Part shown: positions 12,298-23,836 of the stretch, in pieces
Numbering within the stretch: position 1 is the first letter of the stretch
How the letters are laid out: each line of letters opens with the position of its first letter
NCBI GenBank assembly: GCA_030248065.1
Contig: JASAMV010007717.1
Span: 1-64,000, forward strand
Reading direction: 5' to 3'
DNA: 64,000 nucleotides
DNA from: Rhynchonema sp. JSB1_4
Taxonomy: Eukaryota > Nematoda > Chromadorea > Monhysterida > Xyalidae
Translations under genes and position numbers: made by a program
The notes under the pieces: model-generated
Told to the model about the DNA's origin: nothing
What the model saw: the letters and a program-made list of their open reading frames with translations, nothing else
The model's database searches: none

Positions 12298-13316
12298 GGG
12301 GTGCATTGACCCACTATATCTGAATACAGCATTTCCTGAGCGATAAATGCAAGGCCCGGATCGTGTCGATGTACGGAGAGCTCTATCAAAAGCTTCTTTC
12401 CTTTTCTCTCGCTGCCTCACTCGACTATCTTGCGTTTGTAATCATGGTTTTCTGTTGGTCAGATGTGTTGTACAGTGTACTTGTAGTTTGTTTGTGTGGT
12501 AAGTTCGATTGTTAGTGCCGCGTGCACAAGCCAGAACTTGCAGCTGCCAAAGCCGGTAAACTGTGCCCAGCAAAGTTGTCTGGAAGGTTGTTCGTGGTTC
12601 ACGTAGACGGAACAGGAACGCTTTTCAGCACAATCTGACATTTGACGTTGATGTGTCTTGTTCTCTTGCAAATTTCGTTTAAAAACTTTTGGACGGGTAG
12701 TGTTCAATATAATCTGTAAATTGTGCTGACATGTTTATATCGTGTTTGCTTGTTTCTATTCAAACTTGATATTTTTTGGTGAAATAAAGCTGCCATTAGG
12801 TGCATTGTGGGAATCACGTGTTTTTTGCAGCTCGAAAGCTTATAAAAACAGATGGTCATGTGGTCATAGCAACTGGTCAAACGGACAATTCGTGACACGT
12901 TTCGTTGACGGCAAAGTTCGCATCTGCAATTATTTGGTTCGATAATTAATCAACCCTTTGTATTATCGAGCGCGACTAGAATGGTTTGATGGATGAAGTT
13001 TATGCTTCCACAAGAAACAGCAACAATGGGAAATTGGCCACTCGGTCCAATTCGGGCTTTGTGTTCTCGCTATCCTACACAGGTAGAAATACATGGATCG
13101 GACATAAATTCTTGGAACAAAAGCGCAGATTTTTCCAGCGTCGTCAATCACAGATCCAAGCTGAAAACTTTGCTGTGCATTGCATCAAAAACCTGACATT
13201 TGATCAGGCTGTTCTTGTCTAAACGCAACTGGTGATGGCACAAATAAAATGTAGACAACTTTTTAGTATAAATTTCATTTTCGACTCCAACAACTGCCGG
13301 GCTGGTCCCACGGACC
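12298..13316. other. Intergenic region between peroxidase and lectin/PAN gene
   Basis: No exon recognised. TATAAAT at 13267-13273, about 50 bp upstream of the next start codon, is a plausible TATA box but is unsupported otherwise. Confidence 0.4.
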
Positions 13317-16300
13317 ATGAAAGTTTATATTCTCCTGTCGCTTATTGTTGGATGGGCGGTTGAAGCAGGTACAGGAAGGCACTCTAGTTGATTGTTTTGG
13401 GTACCAGAAGCCTTTCTTGAAGATATACATACATACACATGATGTTGAAAGCACTAATTGGGTCGTATCAACGTTGAAGGCCAGTCCATTGGCAAGGACT
13501 TGGCTTGGGCATGCTTGGCTTGGCTTGGCAGGGTTGAAAAAGAATTATTTTTATTAACGAGCTTTTTTTAAAAAAAAATTTTTTTTTTGATTTTTTTTTT
13601 GACGAAAATTTTTTTTTATTAGAAAAAGTGTTGCAAACGACGTTTCAGGATAAATGAAATCGATACAACATATTTTTCAAAAATTGAAAAATTTTCGCCT
13701 CAGACCGAACTTGTGTGGTGACACCCGGTAGTATTGTGCAGATTCCATGGTCTCCGACCAGTCTGAGGTTGATGTTCACTAACGATGTTACTCTGATGTA
13801 TTGTAGCATGCCGTACAACGTATTTTAATGCATCTAATGCGTATATCTGATATACGACCATCAAAATATCGATTACAGCCCAAATCTTGCGCGTCAGATC
13901 GACTTTGCGCGCCCGGTTTTGCACCAGACCTGCATATATACATGTGTAGTAGCATGTAGTAGTACATTATCGGTGCCACATTACTATAAAAGACCAGCCC
14001 CGCGCATCCCTGTACGGATTTGGGGACAATACGGAGCGCCGCAGGCGCGATTTGGAAAAATTGTCTCGTCCACAGAAAAAAGTGCCAATTTTTTTGCCTC
14101 GAAAAAGGCCATTTTTGGACATTTTAGCCCATTTTGGGCAACTTTTTTTTATTAAAAAAAGCAAAATCTGAGTTTCAAAAAAAAAATTTTTTTTAAAAAT
14201 TTTTTTTAATTGACCACTTTTTTTTGAAACAACCCTGGGCATGGGCCATATTTGGTTGAGCTGTGTAGTTTGTGATGGAGCTGGCGCACTGGTTTCGACC
14301 AGCGTAAAAGTTGTTCCCCTGCACCACATGAACACAATCTTTACGCTGGTCGAAATTAGTACGCCAACTCTATCAGTGTAAATACAGCTCAACTAGAATT
14401 TGCCCATGCCCAGCAAGCCAAGTCAATGCCTTGAAAATTGATGCAGTCGATTGCGGCTACTGCTGCCATACAGACATCCAAAGCGAGTGCGCTGCATTGG
14501 CCGACCCCCATTTGTACGTCGACGGCATCTGCTACGCGTGGGCCCATCCGAACTTCGTGTCGGTCGGCACCTACGTCGGCAGTGCGGCTGAGTGCGCCGA
14601 CCATGGCGGTGTGCTGGGCAAGGGACGTCTGGTCACGTCGACCAATCAAACGCTGCTCAATCAGATCGCCTGTACCCTGCACGCGTCATTGGGCTACACG
14701 AATCTGGCTGTCAAACAGGTCGGCGCCAACCAATGGAACGACACTCTAAGCGACTGGTTCACCACTTGGAAAACCTATCTGGTTTGATTTCGTATTTGCT
14801 TGTGTGACGGACAAAACAACGCGTGAAAACAATAGATGGGCAAACATATGGTAGCTACAAATCAAAGAGATGTGCAACTGGGGAGACGTGTGGTCCTGAG
14901 CCTATACGAAAGCCTATCCCAAGTCATATGCCAAGCCTAAGTCCAAGATGCAAGCAGATTAATAAAAAAAGCTCTGTTTTTTTTTCTGGCTACCGCTGTT
15001 TTGTCCGCATCTCTTGGGGAAGCAATACTCAATTGAAGACTGAATATTTTCTCCAGGTGGGCAATTCCACCATTCAAGCCGAGGTGTTGCTGCGCAAGTG
15101 GAATGCCACGTACCCAGCGGAGCAGCCTTTCTGGGCGGCGACGCCGGGCCAGCCAACCGGAGACGTCGTGGGCGTGTTCAAATCTCAAGCCACATTCACG
15201 TGCAACGCTGGCGCAAAGATATTTGTGGACTGGGAAGGGCACGCTGTTTGTGAATACCGTAAGTCCACATGGGTCGATATCAAATTTCGTGATCGGATGT
15301 AATCGGATCGGATCGGTATACCTGCTAGTCACATCGCATCAATGTGACTAGGTAGTCCAATCCGATCTCGTCCCGCGTTGACCAGTGCTGCCGTTCAATT
15401 TTTGGTTCGTTCTGTTCTCTTCCTATTTTTTTTCGAATTTTTGTGTGGTCCCATTAGGTTCTCGTAGTGCTTCCATGTTGTTCTTGTGCGTTCCGTTTTC
15501 TGCTCACATTTGCGCATCATATTGTAAATTTCCCAGCCTACAAACAGGCTTTTGCGAACAGCTCAATACTAGACGGTACCCGTGCCTACGGCCCGGCTAC
15601 AGCGCCGCGCCCGTGCCGTGCCCCCCCCCCCCCCCACCGAAGACCCGTTGGCGTACCCAAAACTACCCGTGAAAATTGACCCGTCCGCCCTTCCGAGGGA
15701 GGGGGCTACATACGTTTGTACATACATACATACATACTGTACGTCTTCCTGTTTTAGTAGCATAGATAAAGACTTGACGTGACAACAGACCAATCCGATC
15801 ACATCTGATCACCAAGTTTATATCGAAAATAGAGCTTGAACTTCGCCGTGAACAACAAAAACGTCAGATTTCGGTGGCACAGGCTCACACCCTTGTCATC
15901 CCGAACCGTGCGCAACCGGCCAATTCTGCGTGCCAGATGCAACGTTTACGACTTACAGCTGCATCACGCCGCGTAAGTGTTCGATGCGCCTGGCAGTTAC
16001 TTCAAGCCCTCCACATGTATTATTTCCAGAGTGCGCGAACTATCCGACCATGTCAGGATATCCCGGACAGGGTTACACCCATTGCTACATTGATCCCGCA
16101 ACTGGGGCACAGTCATGCTATGCCGGTTGTGTTCACACTTCAACTTGGCGGGTGCCGGGAGGGACAGTGCGATACGAGGTGCGGTGCACTGGCAACGACA
16201 CGTGGGGGCCAGATGCTGCGTGTATGCTGGGTGAGTGCTCCGATCTGACGTTGACCATGCGCGGGAAACAATTTGGAACCGACGATTAGTGATATGTGCG

Positions 16301-18468
16301 ACTGAAGCACAATGGCTGTTTCTCCACTTTCTTTGTTCTGAGCTCGGTGGAGGAATCCGCATTTAGTGCAACCGTTTGCATTGCACAAAATTGGTTGCCT
16401 GAGCGCCTGGTGTGAGACGGCGGACGGGCAATTGAGCAAAGCACATTTGAGCAGGACTACTTTGAGCAAGTGAAAAAGAGCAGAGTCCAAAAGAGCAGAA
16501 CCTAAGAACGAATAGGCCTAAGCCTAAGCCTAAGCCCAAACACAAAACTAATGTTAAGTGTAAGCATAAGCCTAAGCCTAAGCCTGATACCAAAATCAGC
16601 CTAAGCCTAAGCCATTGGAACAAAATAAGTGCTCTGCTCTTTTGGCCCTGCTCTTTTTCACTTGCTCAAAGTGGTCTTGCTCAAATGTGCTTTGCTCAAT
16701 TGTCCGGCCACCTGTGAGACAAAGCCGCCTACGCTGTACGTCCCGTTTGAGCTCTTGTCAGTGGCCCGTGGCAATCGTTCCTCCACCTGTTCCTCCGGTT
16801 CCGCAAAATAAGTATAACCGCACCTTTAACAACTATTCAGCATGCGAAGGATTGATACTGGGACCGAATGACGTTGCGACGTACACAGCCGGTTTTACGG
16901 CCAACTCGACTGTTTTTGACTCAACGACCGGACAGTTTCCATCGTACCTGACGTACGACCAATTCACAAACGCAACGATCACCTGTCCGCCAAATATGCT
17001 TTCCCCGACCGGAGCATCGTCAACAACAGTTCGCACTTGTGATCCGGCCGTAAGATACAATAATTATTGTGTACACTTCTCAGCAGAGGGATATGGAATG
17101 TCACAGCTCTAACTTATTGCAGACCTACGCCTGGGGACCACCGCTTTGGTCGTGGAGCGAAAACACGCCACTGAACTGTCAGCCCGGTAAACAATAATCA
17201 GTATGAACTGTATTTCTCCATTTGGGTTTGTTCCACAGAATTCATATTTCCAACATTCTCCAGTTTGCTACCGTAACGAATCGGCGGTGTCGGTCGCGGG
17301 CACAAATGGGAGCAGCGCCGTGTTTGGCTCGGAGGTTGCTAGCGAGTCAACGATTGCCGGTGGAAGTGTAACCTACGAATGCGAGTTTGATAAAGCAACA
17401 ACAGATGGACAAACTAGCCAGACACAAACGTGCAACGGCACGCGACATTGGACTGGCGGGAAGCTGTGCTATCCCGGTATTGCTGTTGTTGTATTCCTTC
17501 AACGTTGTTTCCTAAATCTAAATTACTGTATATGTTCTTTTTATTGCAGTCTGCGCTCCATTGACACCCACCGGTGACATCATTAGCCTAACCTACAGTA
17601 ACCCTATGATCAACGCACCAAGCAAACCGGCCATACACAACAAATACGCGGCAAACACTGTGGTAATGAACACTTTGACTATTTTGTCACATATTTTCAA
17701 CATTTCCACTCGACACATGGAAAATCTCTACTTGTGACCAGTGGTTTTTAAAAAAAAAATTTTTTTTTAAATATGCACTTAGAACACATTATGTAACAAA
17801 AATACCCCTATTTTGTACTTGAGCGCTCATTTTTTACCGTGTTGGGCAGATTTTGGCTGGAATAAAAAAATTTTTAATTAAAAAAATTTTTTTAAAAATG
17901 GGGTTCGAATAAAAAAATTTTTTTTAACCACTGCTTGTGACTTCAGGCAACGTTCAACTGTGCCCCAAACAGCTTTGCCAACTCTGCTGACGTTGTGAAT
18001 TGCAGTGCTGTGAATGGAACTTGGATCGGAGTACAGCCCGATACCTGTTATCCAGGTTGGTTCTCCTCGCTCCTGATAAATTTCTTAGTTTAAATCGCCT
18101 CATTTGAAAATGCTCACTCAGAAAATCCGAAACAATTCACTGTGATGGCATTAGGGGAAAAAGGAGCGCCAAACATTCTGTTCGACAGTTCGATGCAGTC
18201 AGACGTCATGAAGTGCGGTAAGTACCAACACAGGTACGAATTAATTTTTCCTAGCCGAATCAACTTTGTGCACGGGCGTTTAGCGACTTCAATTCCAGGA
18301 CATGTGTGTACGGGATGGATGTGCAAAGGATTCAGCTACGAGGCAGCAACTGGATCGTGCCTACTCCACAGTAACACTTACAACAATGCAAATAATTCCA
18401 TTGCTGCGAGTGGATTTGTGTTTTGGGAGAAAGTTTCCTTCCTTGCTGGTCAACAGTTTTCAATTTGA
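13317..18468 (+). CDS. Secreted C-type-lectin-like, EGF-like, sushi-like and PAN-like protein
   Basis: Thirteen exons whose phases join: 13317-13368, 14414-14781, 15057-15258, 15537-15668, 15883-15972, 16030-16230, 16841-17049, 17123-17186, 17264-17476, 17550-17662, 17947-18055, 18122-18217, 18299-18468; 672 aa. Residues 1-17 are a signal peptide (MKVYILLSLIVGWAVEA). Residues about 25-207 look like a C-type lectin fold (GICYAW...W...AVCEY), though canonical calcium-binding motifs are not obvious. About 252-281 is EGF-like (CHPEPCATGQFC). Residues 282-600 hold several Cys/Trp modules of sushi/CCP type, for example TCNGTRHWTGGKLCYP. The last exon is PAN/apple-like (CTGWMCKGFSYEAATGSC). Likely an extracellular recognition or adhesion protein. 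The 3' end is uncertain: the last frame may splice on at GAGAAA|GTTTCC, and a Cys-rich piece at 19404-19560 could belong to it. Confidence 0.8.
13529..14237. mobile_element. hAT-like non-autonomous element (CAGGGTTG ends), copy 1
   Basis: The 709-bp unit begins CAGGGTTGAAAAAG and ends GAAACAACCCTG. Its body, with poly-A/T arms, is near-identical to 23017-23714 (shared blocks such as AACGACGTTTCAGGATAAAT and GGTCTCCGACCAGTCTGAGG). Target duplications at this copy are not clear; flanks are a TGGCTTGG-type simple repeat. It sits in intron 1 of the lectin/PAN gene. No transposase. Confidence 0.8.
16422..16707. mobile_element. Miniature inverted-repeat element carrying telomere hexamers (family M2), copy 1
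   Basis: The arms of about 75 bp (GGGCAATTGAGCAAAGCACA ... ACTTTGAGCAAGTGAAAAAG) are inverted at the right side (CTTTTTCACTTGCTCAAAGT ... TGCTTTGCTCAATTGTCC). The centre is a degenerate array of CCTAAG/GCCTAA, the nematode telomere hexamer. A reverse-oriented copy is at 41491-41760. It lies in the intron 16231-16840 of the lectin/PAN gene. Confidence 0.85.
17739..17933. mobile_element. hAT-like miniature element (CAGTGGTT ends) with perfect 8-bp target duplication
   Basis: 195 bp from CAGTGGTTTTTAAA to TTTTTTTAACCACTG, flanked by CTTGTGAC at 17731-17738 and 17934-17941. The interior is mostly A/T runs. The right duplication ends 5 bp before the acceptor AG of the exon starting at 17947. Confidence 0.92.
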
Positions 18469-18590
18469 GCAAAGTTGGAATTAGTCCGGGCTTTACTTGA
18501 AATTGAAACAACCGATTTTCACTCAGTGACTGAATATTGCGATCAAGCGCATTTATAAACTTTGGCCATTGGACATATGTATATTTTTGC

Positions 18591-19008
18591 GCACAACCAT
18601 AAACTCGCTCACTTGAAGACACTTATCAGTTTCAGTAACGGTCTTTCAACTCTGATATTGGTCGCACAATGACCATATAAGAATTCATCAAATGAATCCT
18701 GATTTTCACGTTCAGTCATTCTTAACCACTGTGCTGTGTATTTGTGATTCTCGCAAAACATTTTCACCTGAAAATAATCCAGCAGAGCACCCACGTTGCT
18801 GCGGATCTGAAACATTTTAGTGACTGCATGTTTTGTGTGTGATCGCGCAACGCAACGTCACTGTTTCACACACTTTCCCTCTTTGCGATTCAGGAAAAAA
18901 ATTTGAGAAATTCTCATAAAGTCATTGTGCGACCAATATCAGAGTTCAGCCGCCGTTACTGAAACTGATAAAACGCGTCCCTTCGCGTGAGCGAGTCCAT
19001 GGTTGTGT
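18591..19008. mobile_element. Inverted-repeat element containing an inner GGTCGCACAATGAC element (family M5)
   Basis: Outer arms pair GCACAACCATAAACTCGCTC with GAGCGAGTCCATGGTTGTG and continue inward through TTATCAGTTTCAGTAACGG. Inner arms are ATTGGTCGCACAATGACC and GTCATTGTGCGACCAAT. The inner 280 bp recur at 55725-56002 without the outer arms, so either that copy is truncated or the inner part moves separately. Confidence 0.8.
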
Positions 19009-19230
19009 TCTGCATACTGTATTTGCTGTTTCTCTCGAGGCTTTGTGAAAATGATATCTGCTTGTCATGTTCATACTGTCATTTGGCATACAACCGTCGT
19101 AAAAAGGTTAATTTCCAGATAATGCAACAAACGTGAAAAAATAAATACAACACAAGAGTTTTTTCGTTGCGTGTGTGCTCCCACCGCAAAACAGAAAACA
19201 TTCTCAAAATAATGCCCGAACGCACAGTAA

Positions 19231-19368
19231 CCTTTTCAGGCCCGGCCGATTCAGGCCCAGCATATTTCACCCATTTATAAGCTTAGGCTCCAGCCGCGCC
19301 TGAATTGGTCGGGCCTGAATCGGCCGGGCCTGAACCTGTGCCTCGGGACTGAACCGTCGCACAATAGG
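19231..19368. repeat. Interspersed repeat with GGGCCTGAA blocks (family M3), copy 1
   Basis: It contains TTCAGGCCCGGCCGATTCAG, CCCATTTATAAGCTTAGGCT, and ends GGGACTGAACCGTCGCACAA. Related copies are at 46264-46336 (partial), 46528-46699 and 50709-50857. The middle carries telomere-type CTTAGGC. Internal TCGGGCCTGAA motifs repeat. Confidence 0.8.
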
Positions 19369-19403
19369 GGGGGGGGATGTGCGAGTATTAGTATTGTGAA
19401 TCA

Positions 19404-19560
19404 TTGCTGGAGATGGGATGTGGTTACAATGGCATTAACCAATGGACTTGTGAAGCATCAGTATTTGCGTTCATACCACTGCCATCCAGGGGCCGCCTGT
19501 GGCTTCGACTTGTCGTACCAGTGTGGATCGTACACAATGAATTGCAGAGCGCAACCTTAA
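19404..19560 (+). other. Possible Cys-rich exon(s) downstream of the lectin/PAN gene
   Basis: Frames here encode Cys-rich stretches (GCGYNGINQWTCEAS, or after CCATCCAG| a frame with CGFDLSYQCGSYTMNC). Either could be further sushi-like exons of the gene ending near 18468, or chance. No phase join could be proven. Confidence 0.25.
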
Positions 19561-19637
19561 ATATCAAGTTGGCACATGTTGCGGGTCCGGATCAATAATG
19601 GGAAATCCCGATCACGTGGCACAAGAAATACCCCGTA

Positions 19638-19996
19638 CAGTCCCACCACGAGCTCGTGAGACGACTTTTGTAAAGCTTGCTTGGCTAGATTCAGAAATGC
19701 TCCAGCTACACGTGTTTTCGCATCAAACAAAAGAAAGAGATTGGGCCGAGAGAGATGATGACAAGTTCCAGCTGGCTGACCTCAACTTGTTGCGTGCTTA
19801 CGCGAACAGCAACGCTGTTCAACACACAAATGTTTTGGGAGTCAAAAGGGAATTTCAGCACCGAGGTGAAGAGTGTGTTTTTAAAAAATACGTGCGTTTC
19901 TCTTTCTTTCATTTCCGAAATACGTGGAACCTGAACATTATTGGATCCGCACAAGCCAACTTAAAAAAGTCGTCTCGTGAGCTCGCGGCTGGACTA
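19638..19996. mobile_element. TA-flanked inverted-repeat element, family M4 full copy
   Basis: CAGTCCCACCACGAGCTCGT at the left and GAGCTCGCGGCTGGACTA at the right are inverted, continuing through GAGACGACTTTT. TA dinucleotides flank both ends. Related copies: 1-61, 25880-25969, 31413-31668. No transposase frame. Confidence 0.8.
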
Positions 19997-20086
19997 TACT
20001 TCAAAAAGCCACTGAAATGTGGTTTTAGCGGATGTGCATCGAGTAATAACAAACGGGATGTGAACCAGTTTTGCACATAGAGTTGA

Positions 20087-22868
20087 TCAGACGATGTGGT
20101 TCGCAAACGTGGTTTCCACAACGTACAGGCAATTTGGGCAGCCCCAAATGAATGCGGAAGCACAAAAACCATCTGTGCACACAACTAAAATTGCAAAGTT
20201 AAAATTTGTAAACTGTAACATAAAAATCTGTTACACCTTTGTCGCGATGCAGCGCGAAGCTGACACACGCACGTTCCTGTTCACATGCACTCTGGCAGGT
20301 CGCTTGGTCATTCGCCTCTATTGACCGGATGATGGCTGTTGACGGCGCTTGGAATCCTTCAGCCACTACATGCCATTCTTTGTTGTCCAATCGGGCGGCT
20401 GCAAAAAGTGGACTACAATTGCATATGGTGTGGCTCTGACTCGGACGTTACTTTACTGGTACTGTCGGAGAAATATGGTTCAAATCCGCCCCGGATAGGT
20501 CACCATTGGGGCTTATTCGGAAGATTTTTCGATTGGTCATTTCTAACGATGCTTGTTGTATACGTAGTACGGGCTTTATTGATGATCTATTTAGAACTTC
20601 AGAATGCCAAATAACTGCCCTGGGGCTTATTTGGGGCACACTTCGGATCTGAGGGTTCTGAAAAACATAATTTCCAAAATAAACGCTCAAAATCACCCAC
20701 GGAATTCGCACAACGGGTACAGCCAATGTTCGTCGCATTGGTACCAAGTACCCACACCAGCTTGAATGTGAATGAAGTTGCCGAAATTGACGTAACCAAC
20801 GTGCATTTGGTTCTTGTCGTTTTTCGGCAACGTCTCATGTGCCCACTGTAGAGCTGTCCAGTCAACCTGCGAGACTCAAATGTTCACGTTCCCCCTGTTG
20901 ATGTTGATCACGGGCAATCGGCAAAATGACGGGTTTCTTTGTTCGACAGAATGACAGCAAGGGAGTTCTGCGCTTGCGTTTACGTGGTGACACGGCAGAG
21001 ATTCTGATGACGACTTGATTGTGGCCAGCTATTGTCATGTCAGTCGTAGATGTCAGTCAGTGGACTCTGTCAGTTTTAGACTGTGGCATACGGAAAACAA
21101 AAACTGGCTTTGCTCGACTGACTGTCTTGAAAACGTGCCTACCTTAACAGAGTACAGGGAACAGTATTTGGGAAGTGCTCTCTGTTTGGGATCCTCTCTC
21201 TCCCACTAATTGTTAGGCTTTGGCTTTGGACGGGGTTGTGCATACAGGCTGCGGGGCGCGGATCAGAAAAATATTCTACAGTATGTCCAAGGACCGCTCG
21301 CGTTTGCATAGCCGCACTTGCGGGTGGCGGTTTACGGGTCACGTCGAAACATTTCCTTGGCCTGCAACACAAAAATGAACCAACGACGCATTCGTGCCGT
21401 GGTCCAGCGATGGTTGGCTCACTTTTATGTGTTGCAGCCAATTAAATTTTTCTGACCGCTCCCATCTGACGTTGCGTTCAGGAATGAAAGGCGCGTTTAA
21501 ACGCACCAGGAAGCAATCAACTTGTTTCGGGTCGACACAGATCTTCCATATGCCACCGGGCTCGCCCGTGCCGGCCACCTGCGTCATGCTTATCCACATC
21601 GAGTGCGTGCCCATTGTTGGCCACTGCAATTGCTCAAATTATTGTCAACAGCAAGCTGTTGTTAACAACTATGTAGCTGCCTCAATAAAGCATATTAGTG
21701 TGTGCTGTGAACCACCCATGCCGTGATCTAGGTACACCTGTGTATGTATATAATTAGTTCTGGAAATCCGTGATTGGGCGTGTACGTGTACTGCTCCCCC
21801 TCAAGCACTGTCGTCTGAGAACGATGGGTTTGAAGAGAAATTTTTTTTTGCGATTCACGCACTTTCCTGAACAATTGTCGCATGATCGGTCGATGCTGTG
21901 CAATATTCGCCAGTCGCCCATAGTTGACACCTCGGCCGAGATCCAAAGTTTCGCACGTGCGCACTGCCATTTCGTACGATTGAAACTCCTCCACGCGCAC
22001 CCAGCAGGAATCACCGACAAACGCCGTGTGCGGGTGTGTGTGTGCGTATGCAGCACAGGCCGAGCTCACGGTCGAAACAGCTGCGTGTGTTCATAAGGTG
22101 ACCGGACAAATGAGCATGGGTATACCGTAGTAGCTATAAAGTTTGAGCAAGAAAACACGAGCAGAGCGAAACGGGCAACGCTCTTATATTTCGTTCCAAG
22201 GGCGGAGATCTCGGCTTATTTCGCTGTCAGGTTCAGGCCCTGGCTGCTATATTGGCCTCTGGATATATTTTCTTGCTCAGAGAGGTCTTGCACAAACTGA
22301 CTTTGCTCAACTGCCTGTCCGGGTATCATAAATGTGCGCACTTTGAACTACAAAAAAATTTCCCATACCCCCGGCCGATTTCCCATACCCCATACCAGGG
22401 GGTAACCCCCCAACCCCCCTAACACACCCACTGCTTTGAACAGTGATGTCTGAATATCGACTGTTCTCTAATTAATACTGCCGATCTGATACCTGGCAAT
22501 TGTGTAGCTCGATGTGCCGCGACCAACTTTGACAGCAAGGCGTCCGACGATGCTAATATATGCGCATCTGAAATTATAAAAAAATCTAAAATTGAAATTC
22601 TGAAACGTGCATGTGGCTTAGATTGAATGCTGCGATTTTTTCTGTATATCTTCTGGCTTTTGTTTTTTTATTTGTATGTCAGCGCACTGTTTTTGTGATT
22701 AAACACCACATAGCACATACATAAGTACCTGGCATTGATGGCTGACATTTGTGGCCATCGAAATAGTTCTTGCGGTCGGCGGAGGTCAACGCTTGTGCTG
22801 CTTCACGCCAAGTCGTGTCACTCAGCACGCAGTTCTTGTCAAGTTCGTCTTCCACGTAGGTGCCTGAC
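20087..22868 (-). CDS. C-type-lectin-like plus PAN-like protein, 5' end not resolved
   Basis: Six minus-strand exons join in phase: 22868-22729, 22080-21863, 21623-21507, 20845-20701, 20365-20237, 20172-20087 (stop TGA at 20089-20087). The first encodes a piece of unknown fold (DELDKNCVLSDTTWREAAQA). Exons 2-4 form a lectin-like domain: GDSCWVRVEEFQSYEMAVRT, THSMWISMTQVAGTGEPGG, and the typical closing GTWYQCDEHWLYPLCEF. The last two give a PAN/apple-like module (CQSACEQERACVSFAL, GFCASAFIWGCPNCLY). The donor after CEF is phase 1, as is the donor after CEY in the plus-strand gene at 13317-18468, suggesting paralogues arranged tail to tail. An upstream signal-peptide exon must exist, probably beyond the repeat cluster at 22891-23836, but was not found. 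Confidence 0.75.
22098..22330. mobile_element. Diverged relative of family M2
   Basis: The ends CCGGACAAATGAGCA and TTTGCTCAACTGCCTGTCCGG resemble the inverted ends of 16422-16707, with TTGAGCAAGAAAACACGAGC inside. Telomere hexamers are absent. It lies just beyond the acceptor of the exon 22080-21863. Confidence 0.5.
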
Positions 22869-22890
22869 CTACAAGGTTTCTGATACATAA

Positions 22891-23836
22891 TACTCTGACA
22901 ATACCTTTGATAGAAACTTTTCAAACGCGTTGCCTGATCCGTAAAGCTGATTAGCTGCAACGGTCACGCGACTGCCGATCACTCAACACGCAACACTCAC
23001 CTCAACTCAACTCAACCAGGGTTGAAAAAAAAATTTTTTTTATTAACGAGCTTTTTTAAAAAAAAATTTTTTTTTATTTTTTTGACGAAATTTTTTCTAC
23101 TAGAAAAAGTGTTGCAAACGACGTTTCAGGATAAATGAAATCGATACAACATATTTTTCAAAAATTGAAAAATTTTCGCCTGAGACCCAACTTGTGTGGT
23201 GACACCCGTCAGTATTGTGCAGATTCTATGGTCTCCGACCAGTCTGAGGTTGATGTTGACTAACGATGTTACTCTAATGTATTGTAGCACGCAGTACAAC
23301 GTATTTTAATGCATCCAATGCCGTATATCCGGTATACGACCATCAAAATATCGATTACAGCCCAAATTTTGCGTGTCAGATCGACTTTGCGCGCCCGGTT
23401 TTGCACCAGACTTGCATATATACATGTGTAGTAGCATGCAGTGGTACGTTATCGGTGCCACATCACTATAAAGGACCAGCCCCGCGCATCCCTGTACGGT
23501 TTTGGGGACAATACAGGGCGCCGCAGGCGCGATTTTTGGAAAAATTGTCCTGTCCACAGGAAAAAAGTGCCAATTTTTGGCCTCAAAAAAAGGCCATTTT
23601 TGGACATTTCAGCCCTTTTTGGGCAACTTTTTTTATTAAAAAAAAGCAAAATCTGAGTTTCAAAAAAAAATTAAAATTTTTTTTTAATTTACCACTTTTT
23701 TTGAAACAACACTGAACTCAACACTCAACGTACTAGTGATTTGCGAAATGCTACGGAGCCCTGCTGGCTGTTCGAGCTGCGCGTGCGCTTCAGGCAAAGC
23801 GTTTGAAAAGTTTCCCCAAAAGTAATTGTCAGAGTA
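22891..23836. mobile_element. Family M1 miniature element split by a hAT-like insertion
   Basis: The left part (TACTCTGACAATACC, then ACTTTTCAAACGCGTTGCC) and the right part (GTTTGAAAAGTTTCCCC, then ATTGTCAGAGTATA) are the two ends of one M1 element, as at 53326-53558. The middle 23009-23722 is a hAT-like element with its target duplication. Removing it leaves an M1 element of about 230 bp. Confidence 0.85.
23017..23714. mobile_element. hAT-like non-autonomous element, copy 2, with perfect 8-bp target duplication
   Basis: 698 bp from CAGGGTTGAAAAAA to GAAACAACACTG, flanked by AACTCAAC at 23009-23016 and 23715-23722. Body nearly identical to 13529-14237. Nested inside the M1 element at 22891-23836. 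No transposase frame, so it must be mobilised in trans. Confidence 0.92.
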
